Positions 30,801 to 36,297 of a stretch of 36,297 nucleotides of DNA are shown here, one piece after another. The DNA comes from Nanobdellota archaeon (GTDB lineage Archaea > Nanobdellota > Nanobdellia > SCGC-AAA011-G17 > ARS1403). Below the pieces are notes generated by a model. That model saw only the letters and a list, made by a program, of their open reading frames with translations, did not search any database and was not told the DNA's origin. The stretch is taken from assembly GCA_002688095.1 (NCBI GenBank), contig NZCA01000004.1, positions 1 to 36,297 of the forward strand, in the 5' to 3' direction. A program made the position numbers and the translations under genes. The stretch's first letter is position 1, and each line of letters begins with the position of its first letter.

Positions 30801-31534
30801 TATTTATTTCTCCCTGTGTGTTTAGGTCTTAACATTCCAACTTTTCTTCCAGGTGGTGAGTTTTTAGGTGCGATGCTAGAATGTTTTCCACCGTAAGTAG
30901 GTCCGCCTCTTCCAGAACCAAATGGATGATCTGTTGCATTCATGGCTCCAGCTGCAGTTCTCGGATATAATTTATTTCGGGCTTTTTTCTTATGATAATT
31001 TCTTCCAGCTTTATAGAGGGGTTTTTCTTTTCTGCCAGAGCCAGCTATGACTCCAATTGTAGCTCTACATTCTGGATTGATTTCTTTTCTTTTTTGAGAT
31101 GGTAATTTTATGGTAATTTTATTTTTTAATTTAGAAACAACTTTAGCAAAACCACCTGAGGTACGAACTAATTTTCCTAAATCTCCAGGTCGGGTTTCTA
31201 TGTTATAAATAGAAGTTCCTTCCGGAATGTTTTTTAAAGGTAGGGTATTTCCGGATTTAACAGTGGCTAAAGCGCCAGTTGAAATTTGTTGATTAACCTT
31301 TAATTTTTCTGGAGCAATTATGAATCCTGTTTGGTTAGTTTCATATTGAACCACTGCTAAAGGGGCGTAATGACCAGGACATTTGAAGATATCCTTGACT
31401 GTGCCATTTATAACACCTTTTTGTTCTTTATCATCTAAAGGTCGGTGAGTAGGTTTACCTGCGAATTTATGTGAAGGAGACCTATAAGTAGGTCCACCGT
31501 GTCCACGTTTTTGTATTATAATTCTTTTTGCCAT
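30800..31534 (-). CDS. rpl2: Ribosomal protein L2 (uL2)
   Basis: A 244-residue protein essential for subunit association and peptidyl transfer. It has [40 protein letters not shown], the domain-2 [20 protein letters not shown] and [12 protein letters not shown], and the C-terminal [20 protein letters not shown] with the conserved His near the peptidyl transferase centre. Length is normal for archaea. Confidence 0.97.
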   Translation of the reverse strand: MAKRIIIQKRGHGGPTYRSPSHKFAGKPTHRPLDDKEQKGVINGTVKDIFKCPGHYAPLAVVQYETNQTGFIIAPEKLKVNQQISTGALATVKSGNTLPLKNIPEGTSIYNIETRPGDLGKLVRTSGGFAKVVSKLKNKITIKLPSQKRKEINPECRATIGVIAGSGRKEKPLYKAGRNYHKKKARNKLYPRTAAGAMNATDHPFGSGRGGPTYGGKHSSIAPKNSPPGRKVGMLRPKHTGRNK

Positions 31535-31535
31535 T

Positions 31536-31799
31536 TTACATTAATCCTAATTCAGTTGCAACATCAATTGCCTGATTTTCTGGTGATAGGCGAACATAAG
31601 CTCTTTTTTCTCCTTTTGGAGTATGTAAAGTTGTAACTTTCAAAACTTTAACTTTGAAAAGTTCTTCAATTGCTTTTTTTATTTCGGTTTTTTTGGAATT
31701 CTTAGCTACCCTAAACAACAATTTGTTTTCTGTTTCCATTAATCTAACCGCCTTTTCAGTGGTTAAGGGATTTAAGATTGTTTTGTAGGAATCACTCAT
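31536..31799 (-). CDS. rpl23: Ribosomal protein L23 (uL23)
   Basis: An 87-residue exit-tunnel protein that docks SRP and SecY. It has ILNPLTTEKAVRLMETENKL, LFRVAKNSKKTEIKKAIEEL, FKVKVLKVTTLHTPKGEKRA and YVRLSPENQAIDVATELGLM. Exact archaeal length. It overlaps L4 by 8 nt and is 1 nt from L2. Confidence 0.97.
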   Translation of the reverse strand: MSDSYKTILNPLTTEKAVRLMETENKLLFRVAKNSKKTEIKKAIEELFKVKVLKVTTLHTPKGEKRAYVRLSPENQAIDVATELGLM

Positions 31800-32637
31800 T
31801 TGCTTTCTCCTTCTTTAAATAAACAGGACTATTTGTGAATAATTTTTCTTTCTCTAATCTTTCTAAAGCAGATTCAGACCAAATAACCAGTCTACCGGGT
31901 GTAGTCCCCGGAGCTAAAATTTCAGCATTTATCTTGTCTATAGGTGAAAACTCTATCCCTGGAAGATTTTTAGAAGCTTTTTCTAAAGGACCGACCTTAG
32001 CTGTAATGATTAAAGGTCCTTTTTTTGTTTTGTATTTTCTATTCCTTTTTGTGCCTTTACCTGCGCGAATAGTTTTCTTGGATATTCTTTTTAATTCAGA
32101 TTCTAAACCTAATTTTATTAATAAATCTTTAAGTTGTTTAGTTTTGTTGAAAGTTTCTATTTTAGCTTCAGTAATTAATGGAAAGACCTTTGGTAATTTG
32201 TGTCTAACCGAAACTAAATCAGAAGATAGGGTTGCTGAAATAGCGGAACGGATAGCTTTTCTTCTTTCTTTTTTATTTATTTTAACTTCAAAGTTTTTTT
32301 CAGGTTTGGAAGGATGGGCTTTTCGACCACCCTTTGTACCGGAAACAAAAGCACCTTCATAACTAAATTGTGTACCTCTGCGCCACATAACTTTTCTTGG
32401 AACTCTGGACATGCCTCTTCCGTAACCCCCACGATAATCTTTCCTTCTTCTAGATAAGTTGGCAGAAGATCTCATCCCGGCGGTTTTAAGAGCACCGTAT
32501 TTTTGACGCTTATTTTGTTGAAGAACTAAAACAGCTCGTTTGATTAGATTTTCATCCACAGGTTCATCAAATTGTTTGGGGAGTGCTATAGATTTAATTT
32601 CGGTTCCTTGGATGTTGTATAGTTTTGCTGTAGTCAT
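31792..32637 (-). CDS. rpl4: Ribosomal protein L4 (uL4)
   Basis: A 281-residue archaeal L4, whose extended loop lines the exit tunnel. It has QQNKRQKYGALKTAGMRSSA, NLSRRRKDYRGGYGRGMSRV, PRKVMWRRGTQFSYEGAFVS, GTKGGRKAHPSKPEKNFEVK, then RKAIRSAISATL and a C-terminal ILAPGTTPGRLVIWSESALE. Length is normal (250-290). L4 is a known autoregulator of the S10 operon in bacteria; no such role is established in archaea. It overlaps L3 by 4 nt. Confidence 0.96.
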   Translation of the reverse strand: MTTAKLYNIQGTEIKSIALPKQFDEPVDENLIKRAVLVLQQNKRQKYGALKTAGMRSSANLSRRRKDYRGGYGRGMSRVPRKVMWRRGTQFSYEGAFVSGTKGGRKAHPSKPEKNFEVKINKKERRKAIRSAISATLSSDLVSVRHKLPKVFPLITEAKIETFNKTKQLKDLLIKLGLESELKRISKKTIRAGKGTKRNRKYKTKKGPLIITAKVGPLEKASKNLPGIEFSPIDKINAEILAPGTTPGRLVIWSESALERLEKEKLFTNSPVYLKKEKANE

Positions 32638-33593
32638 TGTATAACCTCTTGCGTTAGACCAGGTGAATTTGCTCTTACCGGTTCTCTTAGTCTTATGAGT
32701 CTTTTCTTGGGTCCTGCAATGGAACCTTGTAATAAAAGATAATCCAATTTTACTAAACCATATTTTTGGATTCCTTCAACAGGATTAATTTCCTCTGGCT
32801 TGGAAGATATCTTCAATAATAATTTATTGTATTCAGTTCGGATATGATAACCTGTTTGACCTGCATGGGCTATTCTATACATGGTGTGTTGTTGTTGATT
32901 CCAAGGCCCTAAACTACCTGCGCCCCTTTTAGTTTTTTCAGATTTTTTAGCTCTTAAAGAAACACCAAATCTTTTAACAGGTCCTTGAAAACCTTTTCCA
33001 ATTGTAACAGCCACAGCATCTACAAATTGTCCTTCTTTGAAAACATCTGAGGCTTTAATTTCTTTTTCCAGAGATTCTTTTAAAAATTCTGGAGTAACAT
33101 CTTTAGAGAAAGCGATTTCAAAAATTTCTGGTTTTTTCTTTAAAGAAACCAATTTGGGTTGAGTATAAACTTGTAAAGTTACTTTATCGTATTTATCTGG
33201 TAGAATGGACACTGTCCCCTTCACCCTTTCTTGTTTTTTCTTTTTAGATAAGTTGGTTTTTCGAGATAATTCTTTATTGGTTTCTTGAGAAGTTGAGATT
33301 TCAGAAAAAAGTTTTAAGCCATCATCAGTTTGTTTGTAGAAGCGAAGAGAAAGAGGTTTTAGGGGTGGACATTCTAAAATCGTCACCGGGACAGAAATGA
33401 TTTGACCTTTTGTAGCAGATTCAGAATTGTCTCTTAATCTAATTTGAGTCATGCCAGCTTTGTAACCTGCGAACCCGAGTAATTTAGTTCCAACTACCTC
33501 TGGCCAGGTCTTGATGCGAGGATAGATTCTCTTTGCTCGCTTTCTGGGCCAAAATTGCATACTTCCATGTCTTGGATGATGTCTTTTAGCCAT
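32634..33593 (-). CDS. rpl3: Ribosomal protein L3 (uL3), first gene of the superoperon
   Basis: A 319-residue large-subunit protein. It starts MAKRHHPRHGSMQFWPRKRA, with KLLGFAGYKAGMTQIRLRDN, the W-finger region VKRFGVSLRAKKSEKTKRGA, GSLGPWNQQQHTMYRIAHAG and QTGYHIRTEYNKLLLKI. Length is typical for archaea. The genes from here to aIF6 at 18679 follow the archaeal S10-spc order with overlaps or gaps of at most 3 nt, so they are probably one transcript of about 15 kb started by the TATA element at 33738-33745. Confidence 0.96.
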   Translation of the reverse strand: MAKRHHPRHGSMQFWPRKRAKRIYPRIKTWPEVVGTKLLGFAGYKAGMTQIRLRDNSESATKGQIISVPVTILECPPLKPLSLRFYKQTDDGLKLFSEISTSQETNKELSRKTNLSKKKKQERVKGTVSILPDKYDKVTLQVYTQPKLVSLKKKPEIFEIAFSKDVTPEFLKESLEKEIKASDVFKEGQFVDAVAVTIGKGFQGPVKRFGVSLRAKKSEKTKRGAGSLGPWNQQQHTMYRIAHAGQTGYHIRTEYNKLLLKISSKPEEINPVEGIQKYGLVKLDYLLLQGSIAGPKKRLIRLREPVRANSPGLTQEVIQ

Positions 33594-33717
33594 GTTTATT
33601 ATTGCATCCTTTTCAGGGTGTGCAATCGTTTTTGTGACTTCCCGTCACGTCACTGCGAAGAATAGAGCGAAATGTTTTTTTGCCTTTCTAGGCAACGCCT
33701 TATTCTCAAAAGGGTAA
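33594..33717 (-). ncRNA. Structured 5' leader of the ribosomal-protein superoperon
   Basis: About 120 nt between the predicted start of transcription and the L3 ATG hold three hairpins in transcript order. The first is TTGCCT-AGAA-AGGCAA (33695-33680), the second GTGAC-GGGAA-GTCAC (33648-33634). The third is ATTGCA paired with TGCAAT (33626-33601), with an asymmetric internal loop and an inner CCU-GAAA-AGG stem capped by a GNRA tetraloop. Most other genes here look leaderless or have very short leaders. This suggests a cis-acting control RNA, for example a ribosomal-protein binding site. I recognise no known riboswitch family. Confidence 0.5.
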
Positions 33718-33737
33718 ACATTGAGGAGAAAAATCGC

Positions 33738-33745
33738 TTTATAAG
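33738..33745 (-). promoter_or_regulatory. TATA element of the ribosomal superoperon
   Basis: CTTATAAA on the minus strand lies immediately after the VanZ-like gene's stop. With standard archaeal spacing, transcription would start near 33715-33720. It is the clearest TATA-like element between the VanZ-like stop and the L3 start. Confidence 0.55.
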
Positions 33746-33746
33746 A

Positions 33747-34130
33747 TTAACGGTCAGTTCTTTTTCTAAAAATAGCTATTAAAATTAGGGCTAAAATGGC
33801 ACCTAAGAAATTCATCCCAATATCAAACCAATCAAAAGTTCTACCAGGTACATAGTATTGATGGATTTCATCTAAAAAACCATAAAAAGTGGTGGAAAAA
33901 ACTACCAGGAATTTTGAAGGTGTTTTTGTATGAGTTAGAGCCCTGTATATAAATAGGGCTAAAATAGCATAAATAAAGATGTGTTGTAAGTGAGGTCCTA
34001 TGGAAAAGATGGTTGCAAAATAAGAGCTCGTGGGTATAGTGGGTTGGGAAGATAAATAGAAAATAAAAATTAACCAAATATAGACTGGAACCCAGTATTT
34101 TAATTGATATTTCCAAAATGAAGATTTCAT
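33747..34130 (-). CDS. VanZ-like membrane protein
   Basis: A 127-residue protein with four predicted membrane segments: WVPVYIWLIFIFYLSSQ, HLQHIFIYAILALFIYRAL, FLVVFSTTFYGFLDEIHQYY and FLGAILALILIAIF. The family hallmark is the DEIHQYYVPGRTFDWFDIGM motif between segments 3 and 4, together with FYLSSQP near the start. VanZ-like proteins are widespread and mostly of unknown role; only VanZ itself is tied to teicoplanin resistance. It lies upstream of the L3 operon in the same direction, but a TATA element separates them. Confidence 0.85.
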   Translation of the reverse strand: MKSSFWKYQLKYWVPVYIWLIFIFYLSSQPTIPTSSYFATIFSIGPHLQHIFIYAILALFIYRALTHTKTPSKFLVVFSTTFYGFLDEIHQYYVPGRTFDWFDIGMNFLGAILALILIAIFRKRTDR

Positions 34131-34160
34131 AGAATTGTATAAGGGGGAAATTTTAAAAGG

Positions 34161-34577
34161 TTATTTCATTTTTTTAGTGATGTCAATGTTTTCCTTGCAT
34201 TTTTGACATTGGAACCTTACAGCCTTAATGGCTTGTTTTTTGCCAGTTTCTTCATTTAATCTTTGATAGCCTTTCCATTTGAAAGGAAATTGTACTTCTC
34301 CTGAATGTTGACAATGAGGACAAGTATATTTAACATTTATCTTAAGAGTATCTTCATATTCTTGTTTTTCTACAGTATGATTACATTCGGGACAGATATA
34401 TTCTGTAGCTCTTATTTTGGGCTTACCTGTTTTTTCATCTTTAGGTTTACCCATTAAAGCCTTGCCACATTTTGGGCATTTTTCTTTTAATACCCAGGCC
34501 TTTGCTTTCCCTTTCCCTATAAGTCTATTTGAGAAATAAACGCACTCATCCATAGATTTGGGTTCTTGTAATGTCAT
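34161..34577 (-). CDS. Double zinc-ribbon protein
   Basis: A 138-residue soluble protein with four CxxC pairs: Cys34/37 (KCPKCGKALMG), Cys62/65 (YICPECNHT), Cys86/89 (YTCPHCQHSG) and Cys124/127 (FQCQKCKEN). Paired in order they would make two zinc ribbons. The N-terminal part holds CVYFSNRLIGKGKAKAWVLK. Such proteins often bind nucleic acid or act as adaptors, but the function here is unknown. It is followed 30 nt later by the VanZ-like gene on the same strand. Confidence 0.75.
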   Translation of the reverse strand: MTLQEPKSMDECVYFSNRLIGKGKAKAWVLKEKCPKCGKALMGKPKDEKTGKPKIRATEYICPECNHTVEKQEYEDTLKINVKYTCPHCQHSGEVQFPFKWKGYQRLNEETGKKQAIKAVRFQCQKCKENIDITKKMK

Positions 34578-34607
34578 AGAGAATTAAGAAAAAAAGCCAT
34601 TTATAAA

Positions 34608-34838
34608 TTATTTGATTGTATCGTTATCGCTTTGTTCAGTGGGTAGCCAATCTTGCTTAGTTGCTTCTCCGGTTACTTCTTTAAGATTGCTTCCTAAATT
34701 GGTTAGCCAACCAGTAAAATCCTTTACAAAAGAAGTCCTATCTTCTGGATTTTCCTTTAAGTCATAATCATTGTTTTTAATTATTAAATAACCCCCTACA
34801 ATAAGAAAGATTGTGATGATTAAAGCTATTTTTTTCAT
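34608..34838 (-). CDS. Small membrane-anchored or secreted protein
   Basis: A 76-residue protein. Residues 4-21 form one hydrophobic helix (IALIITIFLIVGGYLIIK), preceded by MKK, followed by an acidic outer part with GWLTNLGSNLKEVTGEATKQ. It could be a signal anchor or a cleaved signal. A TATA-like ATTTATATA lies about 25-30 nt upstream, so the mRNA is probably leaderless. No family is recognised. Confidence 0.65.
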   Translation of the reverse strand: MKKIALIITIFLIVGGYLIIKNNDYDLKENPEDRTSFVKDFTGWLTNLGSNLKEVTGEATKQDWLPTEQSDNDTIK

Positions 34839-34912
34839 GAATATTTAGAAATAAGAGGATGTATATAAATTTTAGGTAATTTTTTAAGCTAAATTTTCTA
34901 GGATTTTAATAA

Positions 34913-34985
34913 AGCCCTATGATCCAGCGGTCAAAGATACGACCCTCTGGAGGTCGAAACCCAGGTTCAAATCCTGGTAGGGCTA
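34913..34985 (+). tRNA. tRNA-Gln (anticodon CUG)
   Basis: 73 nt. The acceptor AGCCCTA pairs with TAGGGCT (7 bp), followed by discriminator A and no encoded CCA. The anticodon arm is CGACC-CTCTGGA-GGTCG with anticodon CTG at 34-36. The T arm is CCAGG-TTCAAAT-CCTGG. The D stem has three pairs (ATC/GAT) with a C-A mismatch at 13-22, and the D loop has AGCGGTCAA. Archaeal tRNA-Gln commonly begins AGCCC and has a CTNTGGA loop. No intron is present. A TATATAAAT at 34862-34870 could serve this gene or the divergent 34838 gene. Confidence 0.95.
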
Positions 34986-34989
34986 AACT

Positions 34990-35012
34990 CTTACTTTTTA
35001 GAAAAAAGTAAG
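34990..35012. terminator. A/T-rich hairpin after the tRNA
   Basis: CTTACTTTTT and AAAAAAGTAAG form an inverted repeat with a minimal loop, starting 5 nt after the tRNA. It lies between the tRNA and the convergent gene at 35043-35234, so it may stop transcription from both sides. Oligo-T is present on either strand. Confidence 0.5.
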
Positions 35013-35042
35013 TTCAAAAAGAAAAAAACATTTACAAAAACC

Positions 35043-35234
35043 CTATTCTAGTAGTTTTAACCCTTCCTTATATTCGTCCAAATTTTCTGTGGATTTTATC
35101 CCTGCACTAGTAGCCTTTTGCATCATTTCGCTAATAGTTATTCCTATGGATTCGGCAGCTTTATCTATTGAACATTTACCTTGTTTATAGAGTTCTAAGT
35201 ATTTGTTTAGTAAAAACTGTTTTCTTTTTTTCAT
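35043..35234 (-). CDS. UPF0175-like small HTH protein (putative antitoxin)
   Basis: A 63-residue protein resembling the UPF0175 family: LLNKYLELYKQGKCSIDKAA, then ESIGITISEMMQKATSAGI as a helix-turn-helix-like part. In other archaea such proteins are found beside PIN-domain toxin genes and are thought to be antitoxins. No PIN toxin is visible in this window, so an orphan antitoxin or a plain regulator is possible. The start follows a T-rich gap with TTAAAAA near the usual TATA distance. Confidence 0.6.
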   Translation of the reverse strand: MKKRKQFLLNKYLELYKQGKCSIDKAAESIGITISEMMQKATSAGIKSTENLDEYKEGLKLLE

Positions 35235-35290
35235 CTTTTAAAGGAAGTGTAGAAGGTTTTTAAATCTTTTTTAATTGAATTAAATGATGA

Positions 35291-35395
35291 TTAGGCGATT
35301 CTTCTGGCTTGTGCCCTTATCTCTTCTTCATGTTCTTCAATATATTTTCTTAATTTTTCTTCGGTTAATTTTGGATAAAAAGGATATCCTCTCAA
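35291..35395 (-). CDS. 34-residue helical microprotein or gene remnant
   Basis: From a TTG at 35395 that overlaps the methyltransferase TGA, the frame encodes (M)RGYPFYPKLTEEKLRKYIEE and a charged helix ending RAQARRIA, with a TAA at 35293-35291. The composition looks coding, and the overlap suggests coupling to the methyltransferase. It may also be the surviving end of a larger gene or a partner of the UPF0175 protein downstream. No family is recognised. Confidence 0.4.
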   Translation of the reverse strand: MRGYPFYPKLTEEKLRKYIEEHEEEIRAQARRIA

Positions 35396-36099
35396 TAACT
35401 TTCTGCAGTAAAGTAAGCTAATTCACAATTATCGACATAACCTGCCCAGAATTCTTCTCCCATAACTTCAATTCCTTCTTGATTAATTAGGGGGGTATGC
35501 CAAGCAACATTACTAAAACCATTTTCATAAAGCTTTCCTTCCATGGTTTCTTTGCTAAAATAATTGCTTTGTAATGAACAAATGTAATCTTCCTGATTAT
35601 AGAGATTAATATCAATTAAAGACCCATCCGTATAGGAATCTACTTTTTTTGTGGCTCCGAATTTCTTTGTTAATTCTGGAGAACATCCTGTTGGCATATC
35701 TATTAATCCGATAAAACGGCCCCTAACTGAACGTGAAATATTTCCTATCACTTGAGACAGTTCTTTTGGGTTTTTAGGATAATTAAGTACAAAAGGAGCC
35801 ATGGCTACATTGCCCAACGGTAGAGCATCATGAAAAATATCCCTTCTCATATAAACGGTGTTAGGAGTTTGGTTAGTTTGCGAAAGCATTGCAGATGAGT
35901 TGTCTACTCCTATGACTAATCGAGGATAGTGTTTTGCTAATTCCTGTGTGAAAAAACCGTCCCCACACCCCAGATCAAGCACAGTGCTATTCTCCAGGGG
36001 ACTAGCAAGACGTACCAGAGTTGGAAGCATACTATACTTTTTATCCGGTTTCTCGTGAGAGAGTTTATACTGATCTGTTATTTTATCAAAGTTATTCAT
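35392..36099 (-). CDS. Class I SAM-dependent methyltransferase
   Basis: A 235-residue protein of the Methyltransf_11/25 type. Motif I is TVLDLGCGDGFFTQEL at about 39-54, which binds S-adenosylmethionine. RLVIGVDNSSAML (motif II acidic residue) follows, then MAPFVLNYPKNPKELSQVIG near motif IV. The substrate is unknown. The codon use is a little less AT-rich than its neighbours (several GCC, ACC and CTG codons), which may hint at later acquisition. It is divergent from the TrmB-like regulator, and TTATAAATATT about 25 nt upstream suggests a leaderless mRNA. Confidence 0.88.
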   Translation of the reverse strand: MNNFDKITDQYKLSHEKPDKKYSMLPTLVRLASPLENSTVLDLGCGDGFFTQELAKHYPRLVIGVDNSSAMLSQTNQTPNTVYMRRDIFHDALPLGNVAMAPFVLNYPKNPKELSQVIGNISRSVRGRFIGLIDMPTGCSPELTKKFGATKKVDSYTDGSLIDINLYNQEDYICSLQSNYFSKETMEGKLYENGFSNVAWHTPLINQEGIEVMGEEFWAGYVDNCELAYFTAESY

Positions 36100-36119
36100 A
36101 CAATTTTTGAAAAAAAGCT

Positions 36120-36151
36120 AATATTTATAAGTGAGTACTCCTATTTAGGAG
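36120..36151. promoter_or_regulatory. Shared divergent promoter with CTCCTA-TT-TAGGAG palindrome
   Basis: AATATTTATAAG at about 36120-36130 reads as a TATA element on both strands. It lies 21-31 nt from the methyltransferase start and 25-35 nt from the regulator start. A perfect 6-bp inverted repeat, CTCCTATTTAGGAG, occupies 36138-36151 just inside the regulator transcript and also supplies its Shine-Dalgarno AGGAG. A second small palindrome, GAGTACTC, precedes it at 36133-36140. This is a good candidate operator for self-regulation. Confidence 0.5.
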
Positions 36152-36154
36152 AAC

Positions 36155-36297
36155 ATGATTAAAGAGACTCTCCAATTATTCGGTCTTAGTGAAAATGAAT
36201 CTAAAGTTTACGAGTTTCTGCTTCAAAACCCAGATTCTAGTGGAACCAAAGTAAAGTTAAAAACAGGGGTAGCTAATTCTCAAGTATATGAAATTCT
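36155..36297 (+). CDS. TrmB-family HTH transcriptional regulator (partial, N-terminus)
   Basis: The first 47 codons run off the window. MIKETLQLFGLSENESKVYE begins the winged helix, then FLLQNPDSSGTKVKLKTGVA and NSQVYEIL, the usual TrmB recognition-helix ending (SxVYxxL). TrmB proteins sense sugars or other small molecules, or act as one-domain regulators; the effector domain cannot be seen here. AGGAG lies a short distance before the ATG. Confidence 0.85.
   Translation, partial: MIKETLQLFGLSENESKVYEFLLQNPDSSGTKVKLKTGVANSQVYEI

Noticed and set aside
33634-33648. C/D-box guide RNA in the L3 leader
   Set aside because: GTGAC and CTGA-like strings occur, but there is no proper C box (RUGAUGA) and D box at the usual spacing.
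1-36297. CRISPR array, rRNA genes, insertion sequences or a replication origin
   Set aside because: I saw no spaced direct repeats, no rRNA-like sequence, no transposase motif and no cluster of origin-type repeats beside a cdc6/orc1 gene.

Overview
This window is archaeal and most likely comes from a DPANN lineage with a compact, AT-rich genome (Woesearchaeota, Pacearchaeota or Nanoarchaeota relatives). The evidence is archaeal/eukaryotic-type ribosomal proteins (S19e, L39e, L31e, L19e, L32e, S4e, L34e, L14e), aIF1, aIF6, prefoldin, Cbf5, HerA, Hjc, class I LysRS, a single-chain PriS-PriL primase, TATA-driven leaderless-looking genes, and genes that are mostly 0-50 nt apart. The exact phylum is an inference.

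Layout. (1) 1-3925, plus strand: the end of an unrecognised gene, then S19e, L39e, a hypothetical and L31e, a 355-aa hypothetical, and cbf5, which carries a 21-nt intron. (2) 3918-9729: a Tat-signal protein with an in-frame stop in its upstream extension, HerA, a small hydrophobic protein with a strong Shine-Dalgarno site, a DUF457-type membrane protein, and LysRS overlapped by a 33-aa membrane microprotein. (3) 9780-12158: a thymidylate-kinase-like protein with a degraded P-loop, a frameshifted LAGLIDADG endonuclease with an N-terminal HTH, and Hjc. (4) 12189-16927: cell-surface genes (a lamin-tail-domain protein and an alpha/alpha-repeat, Cys-rich protein), two small hypotheticals and a Bud32/RIO-like kinase. 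(5) 16899-18643, minus strand: fused primase and prefoldin alpha. (6) 18679-33593, minus strand: an almost gapless ribosomal-protein superoperon from L3 to aIF6, including RNase P p29, aIF1, SecY and an EMC3-like insertase (DUF106). It is preceded by a roughly 120-nt leader with three hairpins. (7) 33747-36297: VanZ-like, zinc-ribbon, membrane and UPF0175 small proteins, tRNA-Gln(CUG), a SAM methyltransferase and a divergent TrmB-type regulator that runs off the end.

The strongest unusual signals are as follows. (a) cbf5 is split by a 21-nt in-frame insertion carrying UGA. It folds into a textbook bulge-helix-bulge, and its removal rebuilds the catalytic Asp codon across the junction. (b) Two unrelated genes, hjc and a secreted protein, lack an ATG/GTG/TTG where their conserved N-termini begin. 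Both instead have ATC exactly 7 nt after an AAGG Shine-Dalgarno core, which suggests real AUC initiation. (c) Several ribosomal proteins carry long Lys/Glu-rich C-terminal tails. (d) The superoperon has a structured leader. (e) The homing endonuclease is broken, or slips, at a run of seven G.

How the genes work together: most of the window encodes the ribosome and its nearest partners (Sec translocon, insertase, RNase P, aIF1, aIF6, Cbf5). A secondary set covers DNA replication and recombination (primase, HerA, Hjc), and a scattered set encodes envelope proteins.
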